A stretch of DNA of 64,000 nucleotides, taken from contig NZ_CP192600.1 of the NCBI RefSeq assembly GCF_050632395.1, forward strand, positions 2,542,001 through 2,606,000. Direction: 5' to 3'. The notes below the pieces were generated by a model. That model searched no databases. It was not told the DNA's origin and saw nothing but the letters and a program-made list of their open reading frames with translations. This DNA is from JAUYQR01 sp050632395 (lineage in GTDB: Bacteria; Pseudomonadota; Alphaproteobacteria; Rhodobacterales; Rhodobacteraceae). Below, one piece after another: positions 1 to 8,232 of the stretch (positions are counted from its first letter, which is position 1; every line of letters begins with the position of its first letter). The position numbers and the translations under genes were made by a program.

Positions 1-58
1 TCCCCAGCGTCAGCGTGGTGAAAATTCCGCCCAAGACCGAACCGATGAACCTAAGCAA
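1..58 (-). CDS. mrcA: Penicillin-binding protein 1A, N-terminal fragment (partial)
   Basis: Only the first 19 codons lie in the window; the gene runs off the left edge. From a TTG codon at 58-56 the minus strand reads MLRFIGSVLGGIFTTLTLG, a short positively charged start followed by a membrane anchor, as in class A penicillin-binding proteins of Rhodobacteraceae. A good ribosome site (CAGGAG) lies 6 bases upstream of the TTG, and no ATG fits better. The gene sits downstream of the amidase on the same strand, an arrangement I recall as common in this family. The product would be a bifunctional peptidoglycan glycosyltransferase/transpeptidase. The identity is inferred from a very short segment plus context. 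Confidence 0.5.
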   Translation of the reverse strand, partial: MLRFIGSVLGGIFTTLTLG

Positions 59-169
59 AGAGCACTCCTGAAGATTGCATGGTCGCAGTATACCAGACGC
101 GGCGGCAGGTCAAAACCTTGGACGCTGCGGGACGATCACAGGAGCGACAGTTCGCCCCCGTTTGCCACA

Positions 170-1390
170 TCACGGCGCGGCGACGGCGCGGACGGCTGCG
201 TCGGCCTCGGACCAGATGAGGATGCCTTGCAGGACCGCCTCGGCCATCTGGGCGCGCCACTTGGGGTCGGTGATCCGCTTGAGGTCGCGGGCCGAGGACA
301 GGAACCCCACTTCCAGCAAGAGCGAGGGGATATCCGGCGATTTCAGCACCGAAAACCCGGCCTGCTGGCGCGGGTGGCGGTGCATCTTGAGCCCTGCCCC
401 CTTGATCGCGGCCACCAGACTGTCGGCCAGCCGGTCGGTGCGGGGCGCGGTTTCGGTGCGGGCCATGTCCATAAGCACCTCGGCCACCAGATCGTCCTGC
501 GCGGTCAGGTCGATGCCGGCCAGCAGATCGTCACGGTCGTGGCGTTCGGCCAGCGCGGCGGCGGCTTCGTCGGACGCGTCGGCGGAGAGGTTGTAGACGG
601 TGGACCCTTGCGCCTCGCCTTCCGACAACGCGTCGGCGTGGAGCGAGAGGAACAGATCGGCCTGAGCTTCGCGGGCGATGGAAATGCGGGCTTCGAGGGG
701 GACGAAGACGTCCTCGTCGCGCGTCATGACCACGGTAAAGCGGCCGTCGCGCAGCAGCAGGTCTTTCAGTTCGCGCGCGAAGGTCAGCATCAGCGCGGCC
801 TCGGTATGGCCGTCGCGTTCGGCGCCGGGGTCGATGCCGCCATGACCGGGGTCAAGCACAACGACGATGGGGCCAGCGCCACGGCGTTCGGCGCGCGGCA
901 GGTTTGCGGGGCTGGGTGGCGCCCATTCGGGCGGTTCGGGGCGGGCTGCGGCGGTGGCAAAGCTGGCGGCGTCGGTCGGTCGCAGGGTCAGGCGGATTTT
1001 CGCGCTGCCATCGGTGGTGACCATGTCGGCGACCGCGATCTGGGTGGGTCCGGCAAGGTCGATCACCAGCCGCGACCAGCCGGGGCGGAACACGCCGGCG
1101 CGCAGGCCGCCGACGGCGCCGTTGATCACCAGCCGGTTGATGCCGCGCCAATCAACCTCGCGCACGTCAAGAACCAAGCGCGCGGGGGCATCCAGTAGCC
1201 GCACACGCCACGGCACCGACTGGCTGAGCGCCAGCGTGACGCGCGTCTCGTCGCCCTTGGTGACGACCGAGGAGGCATCGGGATCGAAGCGGGCAAGGGC
1301 GGAAAGGTCCTGTGCCCCTGCCCGGCCGGCAAAGGTGAGGACGCTGGCAAGGGCCAGGATACACAAGGCAAGGCGGGCAAGGGCGATCAT
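170..1390 (-). CDS. amiC: N-acetylmuramoyl-L-alanine amidase, AmiC type
   Basis: Periplasmic zinc amidase that removes stem peptides from peptidoglycan during daughter-cell separation. The ATG at 1390 gives 406 residues with a clear Sec signal peptide (MIALARLALCILALASVL, cleavage after AGRAGA). The open frame extends to a GTG at 1450, but that would bury the signal peptide. An AMIN-type beta domain covers roughly residues 30-140, followed by a Pro-rich linker and an Amidase_3 domain from about 175. The domain shows the motif VVLDPGHGGIDPGA with the first zinc histidine, a glutamate in HTEAAL, SLHADA with another zinc histidine, and LLLEVGFLS with the catalytic glutamate. It precedes a penicillin-binding protein gene on the same strand. 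Confidence 0.92.
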   Translation of the reverse strand: MIALARLALCILALASVLTFAGRAGAQDLSALARFDPDASSVVTKGDETRVTLALSQSVPWRVRLLDAPARLVLDVREVDWRGINRLVINGAVGGLRAGVFRPGWSRLVIDLAGPTQIAVADMVTTDGSAKIRLTLRPTDAASFATAAARPEPPEWAPPSPANLPRAERRGAGPIVVVLDPGHGGIDPGAERDGHTEAALMLTFARELKDLLLRDGRFTVVMTRDEDVFVPLEARISIAREAQADLFLSLHADALSEGEAQGSTVYNLSADASDEAAAALAERHDRDDLLAGIDLTAQDDLVAEVLMDMARTETAPRTDRLADSLVAAIKGAGLKMHRHPRQQAGFSVLKSPDIPSLLLEVGFLSSARDLKRITDPKWRAQMAEAVLQGILIWSEADAAVRAVAAP

Positions 1391-1549
1391 CGGCTCAGGT
1401 ATCCATCGGGGGCACGCAAATGTAAATTCGGCTTTGCGGGCCTGCCCCACTGCAAATCACTTTCGCGGGAGACGCTGCGCTGTGCTTGATCTTGCCCCGC
1501 CGCGCACCCTAAGGTCTGGCGCAAACGTGATACCCGAAGGATTTTTCCC

Positions 1550-2293
1550 ATGCGCCGCCTTGCCCTTGGTCTTGCGACCTGCCTTTACGCCACCTCAGCG
1601 CTTGCCGGCGGGCTGGGCGAGATGACCGCCGAGGAGCGCACGCAGTTTCGCGAAGAGGTGCGCGCCTACCTGCTGGAGAACCCCGAGGTGCTGGTCGAAG
1701 CGATGGACGAATTGCAGCGCCGCGACCAGATGGCCGCCGGCGAGCGGGATGCGCAACTGCTGAAATCCAACGCGGCGGCGCTGTTTGCCGATACCGACGA
1801 CTGGGTCGGTGGCAACCCGGCGGGCGATGTGACGCTGGTGGAATTCATGGATTACCGCTGTGGTTATTGTCGCAAGGCGCATGACGAGGTGAACGAGCTG
1901 GTCAACGCGGACGGCAACATCCGCTACATCGTGAAGGAATTCCCGATCCTTGGCGAAGGCTCGACGATTTCGTCGAAGTTTGCGATCGCGGTCCGGATGC
2001 TGCACGGCGACGAGGCCTACAAGGCCGCGCATGACGCGTTGATCACCCTGCGCGGCGAGCCGACGCCCGAGGTGCTGACGCGGCTGGCGACCGACCTGGG
2101 CCATGACGGCGCGGAAGTGCTGGCGAAGATGGAAACGCCCGAGGTGAAGGCGGTGATCGACACCAACCACGCGCTGGCGCAGACCATGCAGATCAACGGC
2201 ACGCCGACCTTTGTGATCAACGGTGTCATGCTGCGCGGTTATGTGCCGCTGGACGACATGCGCAGTATCGTGGCGGACGAACGCGCCGGGTGA
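1550..2293 (+). CDS. DsbA-family thiol:disulfide oxidoreductase (Com1/ScsC-like)
   Basis: Secreted thioredoxin-fold protein of 247 residues with a signal peptide (MRRLALGLATCLYATSALA). An N-terminal helical segment (about 22-75, TAEERTQFREEVRAYLLENP) is typical of the Com1/ScsC/BcfH group, where it can mediate oligomerisation. The thioredoxin domain carries the redox motif CGYC in MDYRCGYCRKAHDEV, near residues 104-107, and the cis-proline loop NGTPTFVING near the C terminus. Its role is disulfide formation or isomerisation in periplasmic proteins; which of the two cannot be told from sequence. It is transcribed divergently from amiC and converges on the isocitrate dehydrogenase gene, with a hairpin between them. 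Confidence 0.88.
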   Translation: MRRLALGLATCLYATSALAGGLGEMTAEERTQFREEVRAYLLENPEVLVEAMDELQRRDQMAAGERDAQLLKSNAAALFADTDDWVGGNPAGDVTLVEFMDYRCGYCRKAHDEVNELVNADGNIRYIVKEFPILGEGSTISSKFAIAVRMLHGDEAYKAAHDALITLRGEPTPEVLTRLATDLGHDGAEVLAKMETPEVKAVIDTNHALAQTMQINGTPTFVINGVMLRGYVPLDDMRSIVADERAG

Positions 2294-2393
2294 AGGAAGG
2301 CGCGAGCGGGGTTAATCGCTGAAGTTGCACGGCGGGGCGAACGCGACTGCTCTGATGCCTACCATCGATGGGTTGGAGGCCGATCATGTGCAC

Positions 2394-2419
2394 AAGGCCC
2401 GCCGCAACCGGCGGGCCTT
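2394..2419. terminator. Bidirectional hairpin between convergent genes
   Basis: Perfect 11-bp inverted repeat AAGGCCCGCCG / CGGCGGGCCTT with a 4-base loop, lying between the stop codons of the DsbA-like gene (plus) and the monomeric isocitrate dehydrogenase (minus). Only short T-rich ends are present, so factor-independent termination is plausible but not certain. Confidence 0.75.
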
Positions 2420-2431
2420 GGCCTTGGTGCA

Positions 2432-4654
2432 TCAACCGATGATGTCTGCGAAGGTTCGGGACGGACGCATCACTGCTTCGGTCTTTGCCGGGTCGGTGTG
2501 ATAGTATCCGCCAAGATCCACCGGCTTGCCCTGATCACGACCGAGTTCTTCGATGATCCTGGCCTCGTTGTCCGCAAGCGCCTTGGCGATGGGCGCGAAA
2601 TGCGCGGCAAGGTCCTTGTCTTCGGTCTGCGCCGCGAGGGCCTGCGCCCAGTAAAGCGCGAAATAGAAATGGCTGTCGCGGTTGTCGGTCTGGCCGACCC
2701 TGCCCTTCGGCGATTTGTCGTGGTCCAGAACGCCTTGCGTGGCGACACCGACAGCCTTGCCCAGCACGCGGGCCTTGGCGTTGCCCTTGAAGTCGCCGAG
2801 GTATTTCAGACTTTCGCCAAGCGCGCAGAATTCGCCCAGCGAATCCCAGCGCAGGTGGTTTTCCTCGACCAGCTGCTGCACGTGCTTGGGGGCGGAGCCA
2901 CCGGCACCGGTTTCGAACATGCCGCCGCCGTTCATCAGCTTGACGATCGACAGCATCTTGGCAGAGGTCCCAAGTTCGAGGATCGGGAACAGGTCGGTCA
3001 GATAGTCGCGCAGCACGTTGCCTGACACGGCGATGGAGTTTTCGCCCTTGCGGATGGTTTCCAAGGACAGGCGGGTGGCCTCGCGCGGGGCGAGGATCTG
3101 GAATTTGTCCGCCACCCCTGCCGCCGCCAGTATCGGTTTTACGTAGTTGATCAGCTCGGCGTCGTGCGGGCGGGTTGCATCGAGCCAGAAGATCGCCTGA
3201 CAGCCTTCGGCCTTCTGGCGGTCGATCGCCAGACGGACCCAGTCTTCGATCGGGGCCTTGCGGGTGGAGGCCGCGCGCCAGATGTCGCCCGCGCTGACCT
3301 CATGCTGGTGGAGAACATCGCCGTTGGCAGCAATCACACGCACGGTGCCATCTTTCGGAATTTCAAAGGTGGTCGGGTGCGAGCCGTATTCTTCGGCCTT
3401 CTGCGCCATGAGGCCGATGTTCTGCACGGTGCCGGCGGTTGACGGGTCAAGCGCACCGGTCTTTTTGAAATAGGTGATCGCCTCGTCATAGATCGTGGCA
3501 TAAGAGCTGTCGGGGATCACGCAGTTGGTGTCGGCGGCCTTGCCGTCCGGCCCCCAACCCTTGCCCCCCGCCCGGATCAGCGCGGGCATCGAGGCATCGA
3601 CGATCACGTCGGACGGGACATGCAGGTTGGTGATGCCCTTGTCGGAGTTCACCATGTAAAGCGGCGGGCGGTCCTGCACCACGGCGGTGATGTCAGCCTC
3701 AATCGCGGCGGCATCGGGCATGGTGGCGACCCGGTCCATGAGCGCGCCGAGGCCGGAGTTTGCATCGACGCCAGCGGCACGAAGGGCATCGCCGTGCTTG
3801 TCGAAGACGGGGGCGAGGAAGGCCTTGACCGCATGGCCGAAAATGATCGGGTCGGAGACCTTCATCATCGTGGCCTTGAGGTGGATCGAGAACAGCACGC
3901 CCATCTCTTTTGACGCGGTGATCTGTTCTTCAAGGAATGCCCGCAAAGCCTTGGCGGACATGAAGGTGGCATCGACAACCGTGCCAGAGGGATAGCTGAC
4001 GCCGTCTTTCAGCACCGTCACCGAACCGTCGTTGGCCACCAGTTCGATGCGTGCCGGACCAGCCTGCGCGGCACTGATGGTCACCGATTTCTCGTTCGAC
4101 CGGAAATCGCCCGCCGACATGGTGGAGACATGTGTCTTGCTGCCGGCTGACCATGCGCCCATCGAATGGGGGTTGGCCTTGGCGTAGTTCTTCACTGCGA
4201 CGGCGGCGCGACGGTCCGAGTTGCCTTCGCGCAAGACTGGGTTCACCGCCGAGCCCTTGATGGCGTCATAGCGACGGCGGGCTTCCTTTTCCTCGGGCGT
4301 TGCCGGGGTTTCGGGATAGTCGGGCAGGTCATAGCCCTGCCCCCGCAATTCCTTGATCGCCGCCACCAGTTGCGGCCCCGAAGCCGAGATGTTCGGGAGC
4401 TTGATCACGTTCGCCTCGGGCGTGGTGACCAAGGCGCCCAGAACCGCCAGATCGTCGTCCTGGCGCTGTGCGGGGGTCAGCCGTTCGGGAAATGCGCCGA
4501 TGATGCGTCCAGCAAGGGAAATGTCGCGGGTTCCGACCGTGACCCCTGCCGCCGCAGCGAAGGACTTGATGATCGGCAAGAGCGATGCCGAGGCAAGCTG
4601 GGGGGCTTCGTCAACCTTGGTGAAGACGATGTCGGGAACGGAACGGTCGGTCAT
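2432..4654 (-). CDS. icd2: NADP-dependent isocitrate dehydrogenase, monomeric type (IDH-II)
   Basis: Oxidatively decarboxylates isocitrate to 2-oxoglutarate with NADP+. The 740-residue length and the N terminus (PDIVFTKVDEAPQLASASLL) match the large monomeric isocitrate dehydrogenases, which are single-chain enzymes with little sequence similarity to the dimeric type. Characteristic internal segments include GNSDRRAAVAVKNYAKANPH (serine/arginine-rich substrate region) and NSDKGITNLHVPSDVIVDASMP. The gene is monocistronic, ends at a shared hairpin and is preceded by a 141-base gap. A second, dimeric isocitrate dehydrogenase is encoded at 44130-45344, so the genome carries both types. Confidence 0.95.
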   Translation of the reverse strand: MTDRSVPDIVFTKVDEAPQLASASLLPIIKSFAAAAGVTVGTRDISLAGRIIGAFPERLTPAQRQDDDLAVLGALVTTPEANVIKLPNISASGPQLVAAIKELRGQGYDLPDYPETPATPEEKEARRRYDAIKGSAVNPVLREGNSDRRAAVAVKNYAKANPHSMGAWSAGSKTHVSTMSAGDFRSNEKSVTISAAQAGPARIELVANDGSVTVLKDGVSYPSGTVVDATFMSAKALRAFLEEQITASKEMGVLFSIHLKATMMKVSDPIIFGHAVKAFLAPVFDKHGDALRAAGVDANSGLGALMDRVATMPDAAAIEADITAVVQDRPPLYMVNSDKGITNLHVPSDVIVDASMPALIRAGGKGWGPDGKAADTNCVIPDSSYATIYDEAITYFKKTGALDPSTAGTVQNIGLMAQKAEEYGSHPTTFEIPKDGTVRVIAANGDVLHQHEVSAGDIWRAASTRKAPIEDWVRLAIDRQKAEGCQAIFWLDATRPHDAELINYVKPILAAAGVADKFQILAPREATRLSLETIRKGENSIAVSGNVLRDYLTDLFPILELGTSAKMLSIVKLMNGGGMFETGAGGSAPKHVQQLVEENHLRWDSLGEFCALGESLKYLGDFKGNAKARVLGKAVGVATQGVLDHDKSPKGRVGQTDNRDSHFYFALYWAQALAAQTEDKDLAAHFAPIAKALADNEARIIEELGRDQGKPVDLGGYYHTDPAKTEAVMRPSRTFADIIG

Positions 4655-4690
4655 GTACGGCCCTGCTGTTATCTTTTGCGATCATGGCAT

Positions 4691-4726
4691 CGGGCAAGGC
4701 AGCGACTGGAGGCGCTGCCCTGCCCG
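4691..4726 (-). terminator. Hairpin downstream of the FAH-family gene
   Basis: Near-perfect 14-bp inverted repeat (CGGGCAAGGCAGCG / CGCTGCCCTGCCCG, one mismatch) with an 8-base loop, between the FAH hydrolase stop at 4796 and the isocitrate dehydrogenase start at 4654. It probably ends the hydrolase transcript and insulates the dehydrogenase; no long T run follows. Confidence 0.55.
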
Positions 4727-4795
4727 ACCCTTCTTGCGCAATCTAGACCGCATGGACGTGCGGCGAAAGCGGCAACTCTTGCGGCGCGCGGCCGG

Positions 4796-5479
4796 TCAGA
4801 CGACCTTGACGACCAGCGTGCCCAGACCATCGATGGCGGCCTCCATCGTGTCGCCGCGCACCACGGCACCGACGCCAGAGGGGGTGCCGGCCATGATCAC
4901 GTCGCCAGCCTGCAATTCAAAGTATTCCGACAGATACGAGATCATTTCAGGCACCTTCCAGATCATCTGGTTCAGATCGCCCTCTTGCCGGACCGCGCCG
5001 TTGACCTTCAGTTCGATCCGGCCTTGGTCGGGGTGCCCGACCTGCGAAGCGGGGTAAAGCGGGCCGACCGGGCCTGACCGCTCAAAGGCCTTGCCGATTT
5101 CCCACGGGCGGCCCTGCTTCTTGGCCTCGCCCTGAAGATCGCGGCGCGTCATGTCAAGCGACACGGCATAACCCCAGACGTGGTTCAGCGCGTCGGCGAT
5201 GGCGATGTTCGACCCGCCGGATTTCAGCGCGACCACCAGTTCCACCTCGTGATGAACGTCCTGGCTGTGCGGCGGATAAGGGAACTCGCCGGTCGAATCG
5301 AGGTTGTTCGGGTTCTTTTGAAAGAAGAACGGCGGTTCGCGATCCGGGTCGTGCCCCATTTCGACGGCGTGGGCGGCGTAGTTGCGCCCGATGCAATAGA
5401 CGCGGCGCACCGGGAACGACCCGCCACCACTGACGGGAATCGAAGGGGTCTGTGGCGCTGGGATCACGAAATCGGTCAT
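4796..5479 (-). CDS. Fumarylacetoacetate hydrolase (FAH) family hydrolase
   Basis: A 227-residue protein of the FAH fold, whose members cleave C-C bonds in acylpyruvates, fumarylpyruvate or related diketo acids using a divalent metal. Visible motifs are YCIGRNYAAHAVEMG near the N terminus, HHEVELVVAL with metal-binding glutamates near residues 72-75, and the C-terminal GDVIMAGTPSGVGAVVRGD. The length fits the small acylpyruvase/fumarylpyruvate hydrolase type. The start is supported by an AGAGGTGG ribosome site. It is divergent from a GntR/FCD regulator across a 180-base region holding palindromes, suggesting it is a regulated catabolic step. The exact substrate is unknown. Confidence 0.85.
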   Translation of the reverse strand: MTDFVIPAPQTPSIPVSGGGSFPVRRVYCIGRNYAAHAVEMGHDPDREPPFFFQKNPNNLDSTGEFPYPPHSQDVHHEVELVVALKSGGSNIAIADALNHVWGYAVSLDMTRRDLQGEAKKQGRPWEIGKAFERSGPVGPLYPASQVGHPDQGRIELKVNGAVRQEGDLNQMIWKVPEMISYLSEYFELQAGDVIMAGTPSGVGAVVRGDTMEAAIDGLGTLVVKVV

Positions 5480-5546
5480 TTTCCACCTCTTGAGGGAAGG
5501 TCTTGGGGCGGAACCTATCGCGGTGTTTTTGCAAAATCAATCCTGC

Positions 5547-5557
5547 TTGGTCGCCAA
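5547..5557. promoter_or_regulatory. Secondary GntR-type half-palindrome
   Basis: TTGG-TCG-CCAA, a small inverted repeat in the divergent intergenic region between the FAH gene and the GntR regulator. The half-site matches that of the stronger palindrome at 5631-5644. Further CCAATT half-sites lie at about 5566-5582. It may be an additional regulator-binding site. Confidence 0.35.
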
Positions 5558-5630
5558 AATTGAGGCCAATTATAAACCAATTCACGATTGATTTCCAAAA
5601 AGATAGACGCTATGGCTGTATTTCCGAAGG

Positions 5631-5644
5631 ATTGGTAGACCAAT
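5631..5644. promoter_or_regulatory. Predicted operator of the GntR/FCD regulator
   Basis: Perfect inverted repeat ATTGGT-AG-ACCAAT immediately upstream of the regulator start codon at 5660. It agrees with the TGGT-N-ACCA type of palindrome recognised by FadR-subfamily GntR proteins. Its position suggests autoregulation and control of the divergent hydrolase gene. Confidence 0.7.
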
Positions 5645-5659
5645 TAGGGGTAATGGTCG

Positions 5660-6346
5660 ATGGATGAGCCTGAGCTGGAAACACTCGATCCCGTGGCCCG
5701 CCTGCGCGGCTTCATCCACGATGGCGGCTACGCCAGCGGCGGAAAATTGCCTCCCGAACGGCACCTTTCGGACGAACTGGGCCTGTCGCGGGCAACCCTG
5801 CGAAAGGCGTTGGATGCGCTGGAGCGGGATGGGGTGATCTGGCGCCATGTCGGCAAGGGCACCTTTGTTACCGACGGCAGCCCGCCGAAGGGAACGACCA
5901 GCGCGATGGTCGAGCTGGGCCGCCAGCTGACTCCGTTCCGGATGATGCGTGCCCGTCTTGCTATCGAGCCGGCCATTGCGCGTGAGGCGGCGGTCAACGC
6001 ATCGGGCGAGACGCTGCGCAAGATGCAGCGCGCGATCGAACGCGCCAAGGCCGCCACCACGTGGAACGAATACGAGCTGCAGGATGACCTGTTCCATCGG
6101 TCGGTCGCAGAAGCCAGCGACAACCTGTTGCTGCTGACGCTGTTCGAGCAGTTGAACGAAGTGCGGCGCGCCGTGGCCTGGGGCAGCGTGACGCGCGAAA
6201 CGGCGCGTCCGTCGCCCGACCATTCGAGTTTCCTCGAACACGACGCCATCGCCGCCGCAATCGCGGGCCGCGATCCGCACGCCGCCTATGAAGCGATGCG
6301 CAAGCACCTGGGGTCGGTGGCGAAGCGACTTTTCGGAGAGGTGTGA
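5660..6346 (+). CDS. GntR-family transcriptional regulator, FadR/FCD type
   Basis: A 228-residue DNA-binding regulator. Residues about 10-72 form the winged helix (GGKLPPERHLSDELGLSRAT, then LRKALDALERDGVIWRHVGKGTFV). Residues about 90-220 form the helical FCD ligand domain, with conserved acidic and histidine positions (RLAIEPAIAREAA, DDLFHRSVAEASDN, DHSSFLEHDAIAAAI). FCD regulators usually bind small carboxylic acids through a metal. It sits between a divergent FAH hydrolase and a downstream ABC importer plus acyl-CoA synthetase, so it probably controls catabolism of an organic acid. A matching operator palindrome lies just upstream. Confidence 0.9.
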   Translation: MDEPELETLDPVARLRGFIHDGGYASGGKLPPERHLSDELGLSRATLRKALDALERDGVIWRHVGKGTFVTDGSPPKGTTSAMVELGRQLTPFRMMRARLAIEPAIAREAAVNASGETLRKMQRAIERAKAATTWNEYELQDDLFHRSVAEASDNLLLLTLFEQLNEVRRAVAWGSVTRETARPSPDHSSFLEHDAIAAAIAGRDPHAAYEAMRKHLGSVAKRLFGEV

Positions 6347-6432
6347 GAGCAGAAAGACCGCCCGGTTCAAGGCTGACAGGAGGCCCTGCCGGGCAAAGCC
6401 GGACGTAGACAGAATTCTCAGGGAGGAGAATC

Positions 6433-7395
6433 ATGAACGCCTTCTTTGCAAAACTTGCAGGGGTTGCCCTTGCGACCAGCATGACCGTGTCGGCCGCGCA
6501 GGCCGAGACGATCCGTATCGCCCTTGCCGAACCGCCGTCGGACGAAATGGCGGCCTTCTTTGTGGCGCTTGATCGCGCCAAGGCCAACGGGCTGGATTAC
6601 GAGTGGACCGCCTTCGCAGAGGAAGAGCTTGCCATTCAGGCGGTGCTCAGCGGCGACATGGATATCGCCTTCGGCACACCTTACGCCGCCATGCAGCGGT
6701 CGAAAGCGCCGGTGCGGATCATCTTCCAGCTGTCGAAGCTGGTGTTCTTTCCGGTCGCCACCAAGGAATTCAACACCTTGAAGGATCTGGACGGCCAGCC
6801 GATCATGCTGCATTCGCGCGGCGGCGGGACGGATTCGATCGCCAATGTGATCGAGACGAAGGAAGGCATCAAGTTCGGCGAGCGGTCCTATGTTCCGGGT
6901 TCGGGCAACCGCGTGGCAGCAATGCTTGCCGGTCAGGCCAATGCAACCATCCTTGATCTGTCGAACCGCAACAAGATCATCGCTGAAGCGGGCGACCGGT
7001 TCAATTCGCTGCCGATGTTCGAAGTGAAAGCCAGCGACGAGGCGCTGTTCGCCAACCTCGACTGGATCAAGGAGAACGAAGAGGCCGTGAACATCCTCGT
7101 CAAGGCGCTGCACAGCACCTGGACCGACATGGCCAAGGACCCGACGATCATCAGCCGCGAAACCAACCCGGACGGCCCGATCGGCCAGCTTCCGGCAGAG
7201 GTTCTGGCCGAACTGGACGGGTTCTACACCGAAGCCGTGGCCGGTGGGCTTTACGATCCGAACGGCGGCGGCCGCGAGGCGGCGAAGGCCGACATGGAAT
7301 GGTATGTCGAGGCGGGCCAGCTTGAAGGCGACCCGGCCACGCTGAACCTCGATGACTTCTGGTACTTTGCCCCGCTTGATGCGGCGATGAAGTAA
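6433..7395 (+). CDS. ABC transporter substrate-binding protein, NitT/TauT (NMT1-like) type
   Basis: Periplasmic solute-binding protein of 320 residues with a cleavable signal (MNAFFAKLAGVALATSMTVSAAQA). It resembles NMT1/SsuA-type binding proteins: an N-terminal strand ETIRIALAEPPSDEMAAFFVALDRAK, the segment SGDMDIAFGTPYAAMQ, and GVKF-like GIKFGERSYVPGSGNRVAAMLAGQ. A strong ribosome site (AGGGAGGAGA) precedes the ATG. It is followed by a stem-loop and then the permease and ATPase genes of the same importer. The ligand is unknown; the family takes up sulfonates, nitrate, thiamine precursors, phthalate and other small anions. Confidence 0.88.
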   Translation: MNAFFAKLAGVALATSMTVSAAQAETIRIALAEPPSDEMAAFFVALDRAKANGLDYEWTAFAEEELAIQAVLSGDMDIAFGTPYAAMQRSKAPVRIIFQLSKLVFFPVATKEFNTLKDLDGQPIMLHSRGGGTDSIANVIETKEGIKFGERSYVPGSGNRVAAMLAGQANATILDLSNRNKIIAEAGDRFNSLPMFEVKASDEALFANLDWIKENEEAVNILVKALHSTWTDMAKDPTIISRETNPDGPIGQLPAEVLAELDGFYTEAVAGGLYDPNGGGREAAKADMEWYVEAGQLEGDPATLNLDDFWYFAPLDAAMK

Positions 7396-7408
7396 CCGCT
7401 GCACCACC

Positions 7409-7437
7409 AACCGTCGGCGGCCAGCACGCCGACGGTT
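7409..7437 (+). other. Intercistronic stem-loop between binding-protein and permease genes
   Basis: Perfect 11-bp inverted repeat AACCGTCGGCG / CGCCGACGGTT with a 7-base loop, in the 72-base gap after the binding-protein gene. Such structures often stabilise the upstream message or partially terminate it, giving more binding protein than membrane components. That role is inferred. Confidence 0.7.
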
Positions 7438-7467
7438 CCCTTTCCCTGGCTCAAGGCGGAACGCGAC

Positions 7468-8232
7468 GTGATCAGACACCGTCCCCTCATGCTCAAGCTG
7501 TTGTCGGCCCTGATCGTATTCGGGGCATGGGAGATTGGCGGGCGGATACCCGTCAGCTATGCCTTCCCGACCTTCATCGATTCAATGGCCGCGCTGGCGC
7601 GGATGACCTTCGACGGGTCGATCTTCGTGGCTTACGCCGAAACCCTGCAACCCTTGGTGGTCGGGGTGCTGATCTCGGCCGTGTTCGGCATCGGGCTGGG
7701 CCTGTGGATCGGGCTGAGCAAGGGGTTCGAATGGCTGTTTTCGCCGATCTTCATCGTCATGCAGGCCGCCCCCCTTGCCGCGCTGATCCCCATTCTGGTG
7801 ATGGTCTACGGCATCGGGCTGACGTCGAAGGTGTTTGTGGTCTGCATCATGGCAATGCCGGTGATCGTGCTGAACACGGCCTCGGCGGTCAGGAACACTC
7901 CCGCTTCGCTAAAAGAGATGGCGACGTCATTTCTTGCGCAAGATCGGGATGTGCTGCTGAAGATCATCCTGCCGGCCGCGTCGCCGGTGATCTTCTCCGG
8001 CCTCCGGCTTGGTGTATCTGCGGGTTTCATCGGGGCGATCCTGTCCGAGTTGAAGATCACGCCGACCGGGGTTGGCGACATCATCACCTACAGCCGTTCG
8101 ATCGCTGATTACCCCAGCATGTATGCAGCAATCTTTTCGATCATCCTTCTGGCAGTGATCTTCCTGAACCTGCTTGAGAAGCTTGAAAACGTCCTCTTTG
8201 AAGGGAACAACCGTGGATATGCAGCCGATTAA
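7468..8232 (+). CDS. ABC transporter permease, NitT/TauT type (first)
   Basis: Inner-membrane permease of 254 residues with about six membrane spans and the EAA loop EMATSFLAQDRDVLLKIILP, which docks the ATPase. Start chosen as GTG at 7468, following AAGGCGG; an internal ATG at 7489 is an alternative. It belongs to the BPD_transp_1 (SsuC/TauC) family. The gene overlaps the ATPase gene by 20 bases. Unusually for this transporter class, a second permease gene follows the ATPase, so the membrane part may be a heterodimer. Confidence 0.88.
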   Translation: MIRHRPLMLKLLSALIVFGAWEIGGRIPVSYAFPTFIDSMAALARMTFDGSIFVAYAETLQPLVVGVLISAVFGIGLGLWIGLSKGFEWLFSPIFIVMQAAPLAALIPILVMVYGIGLTSKVFVVCIMAMPVIVLNTASAVRNTPASLKEMATSFLAQDRDVLLKIILPAASPVIFSGLRLGVSAGFIGAILSELKITPTGVGDIITYSRSIADYPSMYAAIFSIILLAVIFLNLLEKLENVLFEGNNRGYAAD

